From the NCBI GenBank assembly GCA_025998735.1, contig BNWJ01000063.1:1-7442 (forward strand): a stretch of DNA of 7,442 bases, given 5' to 3'. This document shows positions 1 to 5,862 of the stretch, one piece after another. The translations under genes and the position numbers were made by a program. Origin of the DNA: Alphaproteobacteria bacterium. GTDB taxonomy: Bacteria; Pseudomonadota; Alphaproteobacteria; UBA3830. The notes under the pieces are model-generated. The model was not told the origin of the DNA. It ran no database searches and was given only the letters and a program-made list of their open reading frames with translations. Every line of letters begins with the position of its first letter. Positions within the stretch are counted from its first letter, which is position 1.

Positions 1-1
1 A

Positions 2-145
2 AAACCTGCCCAATTGGCAAAGTTGGTGTATGACGGCATCGTTCGTTATATAAAAGCGGAAAACGCTCAAGATAGAGAGAAAAACTACGATAGAATGCTT
101 GACTTTAGTCGCGAACGGAGAGTTAATGTGTATGGTGATAATTGA
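2..145 (+). CDS. C-terminal end of an unidentified protein (5' truncated by window)
   Basis: The frame is open from the first bases and ends at a TGA, giving 47 residues with no start in the window. The visible tail has a helical stretch (QLAKLVYDGIVRYIKAE) followed by a charged end (DREKNYDRMLDFSRERR). The helix loosely resembles the last helix of N-acetylmuramoyl-L-alanine amidases, which often end in a similar A-x-x-I-x-x-GI-x-x-Y pattern, but this is too little for a name. It lies 17 bases before the DUF2924 gene on the same strand, so it could be cotranscribed with the recombinase cassette or be the host gene next to it. That the frame is coding is fairly likely; its function is unknown. 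Confidence 0.5.
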   Translation, partial: KPAQLAKLVYDGIVRYIKAENAQDREKNYDRMLDFSRERRVNVYGDN

Positions 146-162
146 CAAAACGGAGAGTGCAA

Positions 163-612
163 ATGGATAAAATTAAAAACAATGAAAAAGATATGAGCGT
201 GATAAAACAGGTTCTGAGTTTGCAGGATAAAAAGACCATAGAGTTGAAAGCCCTGTGGGACAAGATGTTTGATCATCAACCTGCAATTTCCAGCAGAGAA
301 TACATGATTTCTAAGTTGGCGTATCGAATTCAAGAATTGGCCTATGGTGGAGTCGATGAAATTACCGCAGAGAAAATTCAGGCTACAGCTAAAAAAATCA
401 AAAGTCCGAAGAATTCGCAGAATGGAAAATTCAACCCGATGATCGGAACCAAAATAGTAAAAGACTACAAAGGTAACTTCATCGAAATTTTGGTTGTGGA
501 TGGAGGTTTTTCTTATGCTGGCGAGATTTTTAAATCATTGTCAGCCATCGCAACCAAAATCACAGGCACAAAGTGGAATGGGCTTAAATTTTTCGGCGTG
601 GCAGGAGCATAA
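163..612 (+). CDS. DUF2924 family protein of a recombinase cassette
   Basis: A 149-residue protein that fits the DUF2924 family along its length. Family hallmarks visible in order are LKALWDKMF, the SKLAYRIQELAYGG segment, then IGTKIVKDYKG, VVDGGFSYAGEIFKSLSAIA and the closing ITGTKWNGLKFFGV. The molecular role of this family is not established. It is habitually encoded just upstream of a serine recombinase in alphaproteobacterial genomes and phage-like regions, as here. I chose the ATG at 163 because CGGAG at 151-155 sits 7 bases upstream. In-frame TTG 142 and GTG 157 lack such a site. The stop is 3 bases before the recombinase ATG, and the gene's last codons carry that gene's ribosome binding site. 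No membrane segment or signal peptide is seen. Confident about the family, not about the function. Confidence 0.9.
   Translation: MDKIKNNEKDMSVIKQVLSLQDKKTIELKALWDKMFDHQPAISSREYMISKLAYRIQELAYGGVDEITAEKIQATAKKIKSPKNSQNGKFNPMIGTKIVKDYKGNFIEILVVDGGFSYAGEIFKSLSAIATKITGTKWNGLKFFGVAGA
603..607 (+). promoter_or_regulatory. Ribosome binding site of the recombinase, inside DUF2924
   Basis: AGGAG lies in the last sense codons of the DUF2924 gene, 8 bases before the recombinase ATG at 616. With a 3-base intergenic gap this implies translational coupling, so the two proteins are probably made together. Confidence 0.75.
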
Positions 613-615
613 ATC

Positions 616-1929
616 ATGAACAAAACACCAATTAGATGCGCAATATATACACGCAAATCCTGCGAAGATGGTCTGGAACAGGAGTTCAATAGCCTTGATG
701 CTCAGCGCTTGTCAGCAGAAAACTACGTTGCCAGCCAAACGCATGAAAATTGGAAACTCATATCCAAGCATTATGACGATGGCGGATTCTCTGGCGGTAA
801 TATGGAAAGGCCTGCCTTGCAGGAATTGTTTGAAGACATTAAAAACGGCCTCATAGATATGGTTGTGGTCTACAAAATCGACAGATTGTCGCGATCACTG
901 TTTGATTTTGCAAAAATCATCGACCTATTTGATAAATATAACGTTAGTTTTGTGTCTGTAACACAGTCGTTTAACACATCAACATCTTCCGGAAAGCTCA
1001 TGCTCAACATGCTGCTCAGCTTTGCCCAATACGAACGCGAACTTACCGGAGAACGCATTCGCGACAAGTTTGCGTCTTCTCTCAAAAAAGGCATATGGAT
1101 GGGAGGATGTGTGCCTCTTGGATACGAAGTGAAGGATCGCAAGCTTATCATCAACGAAAAAGAAGCGAAGATTGTAAGGTTCATATACGAACAGTTTTTG
1201 ATAAGTGAATCCTATTGCAAAGTGTCTCATCTACTGAATCAATTGGGCTACAGAACGAAAATCAAAAAACTGAAAACCGAAGAAACTGTTGGAGGACAAA
1301 TGTTTGAGCCAAAGTCTGCACAGCGAATTTTGAAAAATCCATATTATAAAGGTTGTGTGACTCACAAAGATAACGTTTATCCTGGCGAGCATGAAGCAAT
1401 AATTGATGAAGAAACATGGAACAAGGTTCAAGAAATATTTGCTCATCATGCGAATGGTAAAAAAGAAGCTCACACACATTTCAGTCAGGCTCCGTTGTCT
1501 GGATTAGTCAGGTGCGCATCATGCGATTGTCTGATGAGAGCCTCATCTTCTAAGAAAAACGGCAAGGTTGTATATTACTATTACACCTGCTACAAGCACA
1601 CAAAATACAAAACTTGCAAAGCGCTTTACAAAAGCGTTCCTGCGGAGCCCCTGGAACGCAATGTTATAGAAGAAGTCTTGCGCATTGTAAAATCGCCGGA
1701 AATTGTTATGAAGATTAACGAGCTTGCCGAAAAGCAAAACGATGTGGAAAAAGTCGATTTTCTAAATGCCCTAAAAAATCTGAACGAATCATGGAATTAT
1801 TTATATCTGCCAGAAAAACGAAAAATTCTACAGATGCTGATAAGAAGCATAGAAGTTAGAGATGATGGGATTAAAATCAACCTGAATCTTGAGAACTTTG
1901 ATGGCTTTCTGATAGAGCTAGCGGCATAG
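616..1929 (+). CDS. Serine recombinase (resolvase/recombinase domain, zinc ribbon)
   Basis: A 437-residue site-specific DNA recombinase that should cut and rejoin DNA through a serine nucleophile. The N-terminal resolvase domain (about 5-150) shows YTRKS with the likely nucleophile S15 and R13, the FNSLDAQ segment, and IDRLSR with R90 and R93 matching the catalytic arginines of resolvases. The helix SFAQYERELTGERIRDK follows. A recombinase DNA-binding domain covers about 165-275 (MGGCVPLGY, ILKNPYYKG, GEHEAIID). A zinc ribbon follows with C300/C303 and C325/C334. The C-terminal part (about 345-437) is short, without the long coiled coil of phage integrases such as phiC31, so the protein is on the small side for the large-serine group. 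All key residues are present and the frame is intact. No attachment site could be identified. It may be an integrase, excisionase or invertase of a mobile cassette. Confidence 0.93.
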   Translation: MNKTPIRCAIYTRKSCEDGLEQEFNSLDAQRLSAENYVASQTHENWKLISKHYDDGGFSGGNMERPALQELFEDIKNGLIDMVVVYKIDRLSRSLFDFAKIIDLFDKYNVSFVSVTQSFNTSTSSGKLMLNMLLSFAQYERELTGERIRDKFASSLKKGIWMGGCVPLGYEVKDRKLIINEKEAKIVRFIYEQFLISESYCKVSHLLNQLGYRTKIKKLKTEETVGGQMFEPKSAQRILKNPYYKGCVTHKDNVYPGEHEAIIDEETWNKVQEIFAHHANGKKEAHTHFSQAPLSGLVRCASCDCLMRASSSKKNGKVVYYYYTCYKHTKYKTCKALYKSVPAEPLERNVIEEVLRIVKSPEIVMKINELAEKQNDVEKVDFLNALKNLNESWNYLYLPEKRKILQMLIRSIEVRDDGIKINLNLENFDGFLIELAA

Positions 1930-1951
1930 ATTAAAGTGGTGATGGCTTGAA

Positions 1952-2308
1952 ATGAACCAAGAAGTTTTTATCCCAATAAAAGTAAGCATTCGTAAAGGTC
2001 GTCAAGCCATCGTTAGAAAGCCTGGCGATCAACACGTCAACACGCAATTTTCAAGGTTGCTGACCAAAGCCCAATGGCTTGAAAGCCAGCTGGAAAAATG
2101 TCCTGAAGCAACGCTCAAGGAATTCTGCGAAGCGAATAAAATTTCTCCGAGATATGTGCGCTCCATACTCGCGGTAAACAAGCTCAGCCCAAAAATCAAA
2201 AGGCTCATTATGGACGGCTACGCTCCAAATCATCTGTCAGTTCAAGATATTACGAACAAGAGATTCCCGATACTGTGGAAAGATCAGGAGGCGATGTTTG
2301 TGAGATGA
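1952..2308 (+). CDS. Small ParB/KorB-like helix-turn-helix protein following the recombinase
   Basis: A 118-residue, basic, soluble protein starting 22 bases after the recombinase stop. The N-terminus (PIKVSIRKGRQAIVRKPGD) is a short beta-like basic segment. Residues about 38-75 form helices with a helix-turn-helix (TLKEFCEANKISPRYVRSIL). Next come LSPKIKRLIMDGYAPNHLSV and the closing RFPILWKDQ. This order resembles the HTH region of ParB/KorB proteins (LxPxIxxxIxxG after the HTH) and matches small proteins commonly encoded after DUF2924-linked recombinases in Alphaproteobacteria. It probably binds DNA, either as a regulator or as a directionality partner of the recombinase; that role is inference. 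The upstream Shine-Dalgarno is weak, so translation may depend on the recombinase gene. The ATG at 1952 is the earliest reasonable start. Confidence 0.82.
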   Translation: MNQEVFIPIKVSIRKGRQAIVRKPGDQHVNTQFSRLLTKAQWLESQLEKCPEATLKEFCEANKISPRYVRSILAVNKLSPKIKRLIMDGYAPNHLSVQDITNKRFPILWKDQEAMFVR

Positions 2309-2311
2309 AGT

Positions 2312-2360
2312 AAGTTGGAATAATGAAACGCTACTCTCTTTTCAATAATTCCAACTTTTT
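2312..2360 (+). terminator. Probable Rho-independent terminator of the recombinase operon
   Basis: A perfect 10-bp stem (AAGTTGGAAT at 2312-2321 with ATTCCAACTT at 2348-2357) is followed by T's to 2360. The loop is long (26 bases), so it is not a textbook hairpin. It begins 3 bases after the HTH gene's stop and overlaps the 3' end of the convergent hipA gene. No T-run follows the stem on the other strand, so it would act only on + strand transcripts. Confidence 0.5.
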
Positions 2361-3596
2361 CTCGATCAATTTTATAATGTCATGAATGATTTTTGGATAA
2401 AGTTGCTCATGCCAAAATAATTGCCGCGCAACACGTCCGTGCCATTTCCAAACCATTTTAGAAACATAATCTATTTCTTTATCCATTAATCTTGAGCCGA
2501 TAGAATTTTCTTCTGCAAATTTATGCCAATGCCTTCGAAAAACGTCTTCCGGATTGTATTTTCCACCTATTTTCATTGCCATTTTTGACGAAAGATTAGG
2601 ATAAACCTCTGTAGATAATAAATCATAGAATGGAGCAAGTGTCACACTATCTTTTTTAAGCAAAAATGAAAAATTCTTTCCGTGAGCATCGGCATTTCCT
2701 ATTATATAATTGAACAAAGCGATACGAATAACATTTCTAACATCCGATGGTGGTCGTGAGCTATGTTTTCTTATTATGAAAAAAAGATCTTTAAAACTTG
2801 GTCCGCCATCTTTTTGGTATTTGTTTTCAGAGGGAATTCCAGTAGCCTGACACAAATCTTCTTGATGTAATCTGACTATTTGCCCATTTTCTTTTTTGCG
2901 GTCATAGCGCTTAATTAATAAATATTTTCTACGCACTGCCGCAACGTCTCCATCGGTTTTAATTAATTCCGGAAGCTGTAATCCATCGAAATCAGATATT
3001 GGAAGTTTTATTTTTCTAGCGAGAGCTAGGCAATACAACTCGTTATCTACGCTGCCTTCAATACCTGCAATTTCAGGCTTAATAATAAAAGTCGTTGGCA
3101 AATCTCCATGCGGAATGAAAAACTCGCCATTCTCGTATATAACTGGCAATTTCCGTTGAGCTCCTGCGATTGAAAGTCGAACATCTTTTTCTCCGGCCAA
3201 CAGAGGTTTTCCCTTTAATGAACTCAGAGCCTCAATTAAGATTTGTCCTTCCAGTAACACCTTGGATCCTTTGGAAAATTCTTCTTTGGATGATCCGATG
3301 CTGAGTGCTCCGGCGCAATCTCCGCCTATTTCTCGCAATAGAGCAAAGTCGCTTCTCGCAGAAATTCCGAGATTTCGTGCAATCTCGTCACGTATGATTC
3401 CTTCTGGTAATAGCCCTTCGAAAAAAGGACGACATTTTTCTTCCGGAAATATTTCTTCTTGCAACGGAAGAGAAATTGAAACTGCGAACCCTGTTGTAAT
3501 CCACTGTTGATCATATTGAAACGACATTCGTCCAGACTTATCTTGACGCAAATAACCAACTGATTGATTACTGTATTTTACGATTAGAACTTTCAC
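2331..3596 (-). CDS. hipA: HipA-type serine/threonine kinase toxin
   Basis: A 421-residue protein of the HipA family, close to the 440 residues of E. coli HipA. Known HipA kinases phosphorylate glutamyl-tRNA synthetase and cause growth arrest, while HipB binds and neutralises them. The N-terminal domain (about 1-105) has the family segments GYLRQDKSGRMSF, SLPL, FFEGLLPEG and LLREIGGDCAGAL. The kinase core shows the LSIAGAQRK loop (S142 probably matches the autophosphorylated P-loop serine) and PTTFIIKPE. The catalytic motif GNADAHGKNFS has D303 and the metal-binding motif PFYDLLST has D325. No frameshift is seen. The start is GTG, overlapping the ancestral hipB stop as GTGA, with AAGGA about 11 bases upstream. 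Because hipB is interrupted, this toxin lacks a normal partner. The wild-type partner and target here are inferred from the family. It may be poorly expressed or inactive through a substitution I cannot judge. Confidence 0.93.
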   Translation of the reverse strand: MKVLIVKYSNQSVGYLRQDKSGRMSFQYDQQWITTGFAVSISLPLQEEIFPEEKCRPFFEGLLPEGIIRDEIARNLGISARSDFALLREIGGDCAGALSIGSSKEEFSKGSKVLLEGQILIEALSSLKGKPLLAGEKDVRLSIAGAQRKLPVIYENGEFFIPHGDLPTTFIIKPEIAGIEGSVDNELYCLALARKIKLPISDFDGLQLPELIKTDGDVAAVRRKYLLIKRYDRKKENGQIVRLHQEDLCQATGIPSENKYQKDGGPSFKDLFFIIRKHSSRPPSDVRNVIRIALFNYIIGNADAHGKNFSFLLKKDSVTLAPFYDLLSTEVYPNLSSKMAMKIGGKYNPEDVFRRHWHKFAEENSIGSRLMDKEIDYVSKMVWKWHGRVARQLFWHEQLYPKIIHDIIKLIEKKLELLKRE

Positions 3597-3895
3597 TTAT
3601 CATTTTGTCCTTTTTGGGTGGCCTGTATCTCCAATCCGACATTTTTAGCAACATACAATGCTTTATCAAATTAGACCTGTTGCGTAGGCCTATTTTTGGT
3701 CCTGATAATCAGTGACTCCAAGAGGCTTTTGCAACAGGTCTATTGTATTGTCGGTTTACCCGCTTCCAGATCAACAATAAATCGGTTTCCGACTCCACAA
3801 AGTCCGGCCAACTCAACCTGAGAAAGCTTCATTTCTTTTCTACGGTTTCTTATTATAATCCCTAGATCTTTTACTGTTCTTATCATTTTATCCAT
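3593..3895 (-). pseudogene. hipB: hipB antitoxin, interrupted by a 69-bp insertion
   Basis: An XRE-family HTH antitoxin split into two parts. The first 51 codons (from ATG 3895) or 48 (from ATG 3886) read DLGIIIRNRRKEMKLSQVEL, then GVGNRFIVDLEAGKPTIQ, the standard HipB helix-turn-helix, and then hit TAG at 3742-3740 at the insertion edge. The remainder (FDKALYVAKNVGLEIQATQ and a short tail) resumes in the same frame after the element, because element plus duplication is 72 bases. Excising these 72 bases gives a 76-residue HipB ending in TGA that overlaps the hipA GTG by four bases. AGGGA at 3900-3896 is 9 bases from ATG 3886 and only one base from ATG 3895, so 3886 is the likelier start. The truncated product keeps the recognition helix but loses the last helix and the C-terminal tail, parts normally used for dimer and HipA contact. 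Confidence 0.92.
3673..3741. mobile_element. 69-bp miniature inverted-repeat element inside hipB
   Basis: The element has perfect 11-bp terminal inverted repeats (AGACCTGTTGC and GCAACAGGTCT) with weaker similarity further inside. It is flanked by ATT at 3670-3672 and 3742-3744, a 3-bp target-site duplication. On the hipB strand the duplication is AAT, and deleting one copy plus the element restores the hipB reading frame. It has no coding capacity, so it must have been moved by a transposase elsewhere. Terminal repeat style and a 3-bp ANT duplication are compatible with IS5-family groups, but I could not match it to a named element. It carries stops at both edges in the hipB frame. Confidence 0.88.
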
Positions 3896-3900
3896 TCCCT
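3896..3900 (-). promoter_or_regulatory. Shine-Dalgarno of hipB that decides its start
   Basis: On the minus strand AGGGA precedes two in-frame ATGs. The spacing is 1 base to ATG 3895 and 9 bases to ATG 3886. Normal spacing favours the second ATG, making native HipB 73 rather than 76 residues. Confidence 0.55.
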
Positions 3901-3952
3901 ATCGGTAATTATATAAGTAAAAAATAAAAAAAGCAACAGAATATTACCGATA
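3900..3952. promoter_or_regulatory. Inverted-repeat operator, probable HipB binding sites
   Basis: TATCGGTAAT at 3900-3909 is repeated in perfect inversion as ATTACCGATA at 3943-3952, with 33 bases between. One half overlaps the -10 end and start region of the hipBA promoter; the other lies just upstream of the -35. Known hip operons are repressed by HipB bound at inverted sites around their promoter. The particular sequence here is not the E. coli one. Assignment to HipB is inference from position and symmetry. Confidence 0.65.
3908..3936 (-). promoter_or_regulatory. hipBA sigma-70-type promoter
   Basis: Read on the minus strand, TTGCTT (3936-3931) and a perfect TATAAT (3913-3908) are separated by 17 bases of nearly pure A/T. 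The expected start of transcription is near 3901, leaving a very short leader before hipB. It lies between the two half-sites of the inverted repeat 3900-3952, as expected for an autoregulated toxin-antitoxin operon. Confidence 0.75.
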
Positions 3953-4590
3953 AGGAACGATTATTTGAAGTCATATAGCGATTCTTTGTAATAGGTTTAT
4001 GTTTGTGTATGTTATTCATATAAATCAAAAAAGAGTGAGTTCGTTTCTGCTGGACGCTCGCTTAGCAGTCGCTATTTTTTAAGCAAACATTTGGTAATCC
4101 ATTGAAAATACGATAAAAATCGCGAAGCGGAACAAGAGATTCCAGGAGTTCGTGAGAAAGGTACGTCAAGATAGCGCACGTCACCCCATTTTTGAGTTTT
4201 TCATAAGTCGTTGTATATTAAGTGAAAGCCAGCGAGCGGAACTGGTGAATGAGTTCGTAAATGGGTACGTCAACTCCACCAAGTTGTCTGTATGACTAGA
4301 GAATTTTACATTTTAATCAAAGGCAATACATCCATCAAGTCCTCTGTCCCTGAGGCTCTTGCGGCGTTAAATGCGTTTCAAATTAATGCAAAATGCGTGA
4401 CACTTTGGGCTCGTCAACGAAATTTCCTCTCCAAATCTCCGATTATGCTCCAAACGAGCGGAACTGGAGAATCGTCTCCAAAATGCCATCGAAGCCCTCT
4501 GCTTGAGGCGTTTTCTAAAATTTAACTAAAAACTCAAGTGCAAAAGTTCGACCAAAAGCTCTGGAGTAGCGGTCGTTTCAGGGTGGGAAA
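3953..4590. other. Non-coding or decayed stretch upstream of hipBA
   Basis: No convincing intact gene is seen in about 640 bases. A + strand frame is open at 4098-4295 without an ATG (it includes EFVRKVRQDSARHPIFEFF and QRAELVNEFVNGYV). It ends in an ATGA overlap with a 77-codon frame at 4292-4525 that looks like no known family. A third frame near 4430-4529 reads RAELENRLQNAIEALCLRR. The switch of plausible frames and the lack of ribosome binding sites suggest a decayed gene or repeat-derived DNA rather than active genes. Repeats in this stretch are listed separately. Confidence 0.45.
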
Positions 4591-4610
4591 GTGAAAATCA
4601 CTTGTTCCGC
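4037..4610. repeat. Diverged repeats carrying GCGGAAC and GAGTTCGT
   Basis: The octamer GAGTTCGT occurs at 4037-4044, 4146-4153 and 4251-4258, spaced 109 and 105 bases. GCGGAAC occurs at 4127-4133, 4236-4242 and 4458-4464 (109 and 222 apart) and in inverse orientation at 4604-4610. GGTACGTCAA follows the octamer at 4160-4169 and 4264-4273. Two units therefore share GCGGAAC, GAGTTCGT and GGTACGTCAA in the same order within about 40 bases. The inverted copy shares AGCGGAACAAG with the first unit. The period of about 107 bases suggests old tandem duplication. Nature and function are unknown. Confidence 0.5.
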
Positions 4611-4884
4611 TCACGAAATTTCGATGTGTTTTCAACGAGTTGCTGAGATGTGCTCTGAAAATGTGCGAGTGGTAGAGCAGAAAAAGGAGGCCAAAAACAA
4701 ACTTTACAGTCTGCACTCTCCAGAAACCTATTGTATTTCAAAGGGAAAGCGCCGAACTCCATACGAATATGGCCAGAAAGTTTCTCTTGTGATCACGCAT
4801 AAGCAGGGGGTCGTGCTCGCCGCTCAAACATGGATGGAAAACGTCCATGACAGCAAAATGTGCACTAGCCCTATTCGCATTTAA
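4591..4884 (+). pseudogene. Fragment of an IS5-type transposase
   Basis: The 97-codon frame contains, at about residues 26-89, a segment typical of IS5/IS1182-like transposases. It reads VVEQKK, KNKLYSLHSPETYCISKGK, YEYGQKVSLV, then a hydrophobic strand and NVHDSK. In those families the matching region belongs to the DDE catalytic core around its second acidic residue. Residues 1-25 and the last eight do not fit, and no N- or C-terminal parts are found nearby, so this is a remnant of roughly 190 bases. It points toward the convergent acyltransferase gene. Terminal repeats of the parent element were not seen. Confidence 0.7.
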
Positions 4885-4956
4885 TTTTTGCACCATGTTG
4901 TCTTTCAAAGTTCGGAAATACATTGATAAAAAATGAAAATGATAAGAGAACTATTG

Positions 4957-5862
4957 TTAGAAATTAAACCATTGGGCAGGATGTCTCAATGTTTTTTCCT
5001 CAAGAAATGAAACGTATGAATTTTTCATTTCTTCGAGGTTTGTTTTTTTATCGTCATTTTGCCTATGAGCTTTGAGATATATCAGATACTCGCTTTCAGA
5101 ATTTTTTACGCATATCATAAAAAACACTGGAGATTCCATAAGCTGAGCGAATTTAAAAACGCCCTTAGGGAAATTCATATATTCTCCCAAGAATTTTTTA
5201 CTGAACGATTGTTTTGGATATTTTGCGGATGTGCGATCTCCGGTAATCATGACAAGACTTCCGTTTTGCAGTTTCTCTTTTATTTCGATTGATGTTGAGA
5301 TGTCCAGATCAGCTATTGAATGCAGAACAAAGTTCTTTTCTTCAGAAATCTTTTTTTTTATGAAATCGAAAAAAATCGGACTTTGCTCTGTTTGCATGAA
5401 GGCGTGAATTCTGGTGTGCGGCAATCGGTTTTTCGACTTAATTCCTTGCAAAACTTCCGTACTTCCAAGGTGGGATGTAATTATAAAAACGCCTTTTTCA
5501 TCATCCAATAATTTCAAAAACAATCGAGAATCATCTGCTTCGTCGTATTTAAACGTTACGGATTTTTCAAGTGGTGAATATGCTTCGATTTTATCGACAA
5601 CTGATTCCGCAAATGCCATAAAATGTTTTAGTGGTGTTATGTTAGATGGGGTTAGGCCACGTCTTTGCTGCTCATCATGCAATTTTTGTATGTATCTTTC
5701 GGATGATTTTCTTTGGGATTTTGCAAAAATATATACAAAAAGCACAATCGGCCAAAGAATTATTTTAAAAAATTTTTTGTTGAGAATTTTGTAGATATGC
5801 CACAGAATTAGAAGGCGAATTTTTCCCGAACCGCATTCTTTTTGGTTATGCCATTCTTTCAT
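4957..5862 (-). CDS. LpxL/HtrB-like lysophospholipid acyltransferase (aryl-polyene cluster type)
   Basis: A 301-residue acyltransferase of the LPLAT superfamily, in the branch (COG4261 type) found with MMPL exporters in aryl-polyene-like clusters. It would transfer an acyl chain to a lipid or sugar-lipid acceptor at the inner membrane. The N-terminus has WHNQKECGSGKIRLL and a hydrophobic anchor (about 33-47), then the RKSSERYI segment. The catalytic HX4E motif is H131-E136 in TSHLGSTEV. GDRTS lies at 208-212, FLGEYMNFPKGVFKFA at about 224-239, and the family ending HPAQWFNF at the C-terminus. Length and motifs are complete, though the end stops a few residues short of the usual WFNFFDFW. The ATG overlaps the stop of the upstream exporter remnant as ATGA and no Shine-Dalgarno precedes it, so it was probably made by translational coupling. 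With the exporter truncated, its expression is uncertain. Confidence 0.87.
   Translation of the reverse strand: MKEWHNQKECGSGKIRLLILWHIYKILNKKFFKIILWPIVLFVYIFAKSQRKSSERYIQKLHDEQQRRGLTPSNITPLKHFMAFAESVVDKIEAYSPLEKSVTFKYDEADDSRLFLKLLDDEKGVFIITSHLGSTEVLQGIKSKNRLPHTRIHAFMQTEQSPIFFDFIKKKISEEKNFVLHSIADLDISTSIEIKEKLQNGSLVMITGDRTSAKYPKQSFSKKFLGEYMNFPKGVFKFAQLMESPVFFMICVKNSESEYLIYLKAHRQNDDKKTNLEEMKNSYVSFLEEKTLRHPAQWFNF

Noticed and set aside
142..162. TTG at 142 as the start of the DUF2924 gene
   Set aside because: It would overlap the upstream stop and has no proper Shine-Dalgarno, whereas CGGAG is 7 bases before ATG 163 and the DUF2924 similarity begins well after it.
870..1737. Several minus-strand open frames inside the recombinase gene
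   Set aside because: They lie opposite a gene with clear catalytic and zinc motifs, and their translations look like antisense composition with no domain pattern.
3673..3741. A Rho-independent terminator made by the paired ends
   Set aside because: The inverted ends are the outer borders of a 69-bp insertion with target duplication, and no T-run follows on either strand. A transposed element explains them better.
4040..4080. Hairpin plus T-run at 4040-4080 as a terminator
   Set aside because: The only stems I could draw were 4 bp (TGCT/AGCA) and did not abut the T-run, and no gene lies just upstream on that strand.
4037..4610. CRISPR array or integron-like array
   Set aside because: The repeats are too diverged, too few and too irregularly filled. 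No repeat-spacer regularity or cas gene is seen.
5059..5794. Plus-strand open frames opposite the acyltransferase
   Set aside because: The minus-strand gene has family motifs throughout. The plus-strand products are low-complexity, Phe/Ser-rich shadows.
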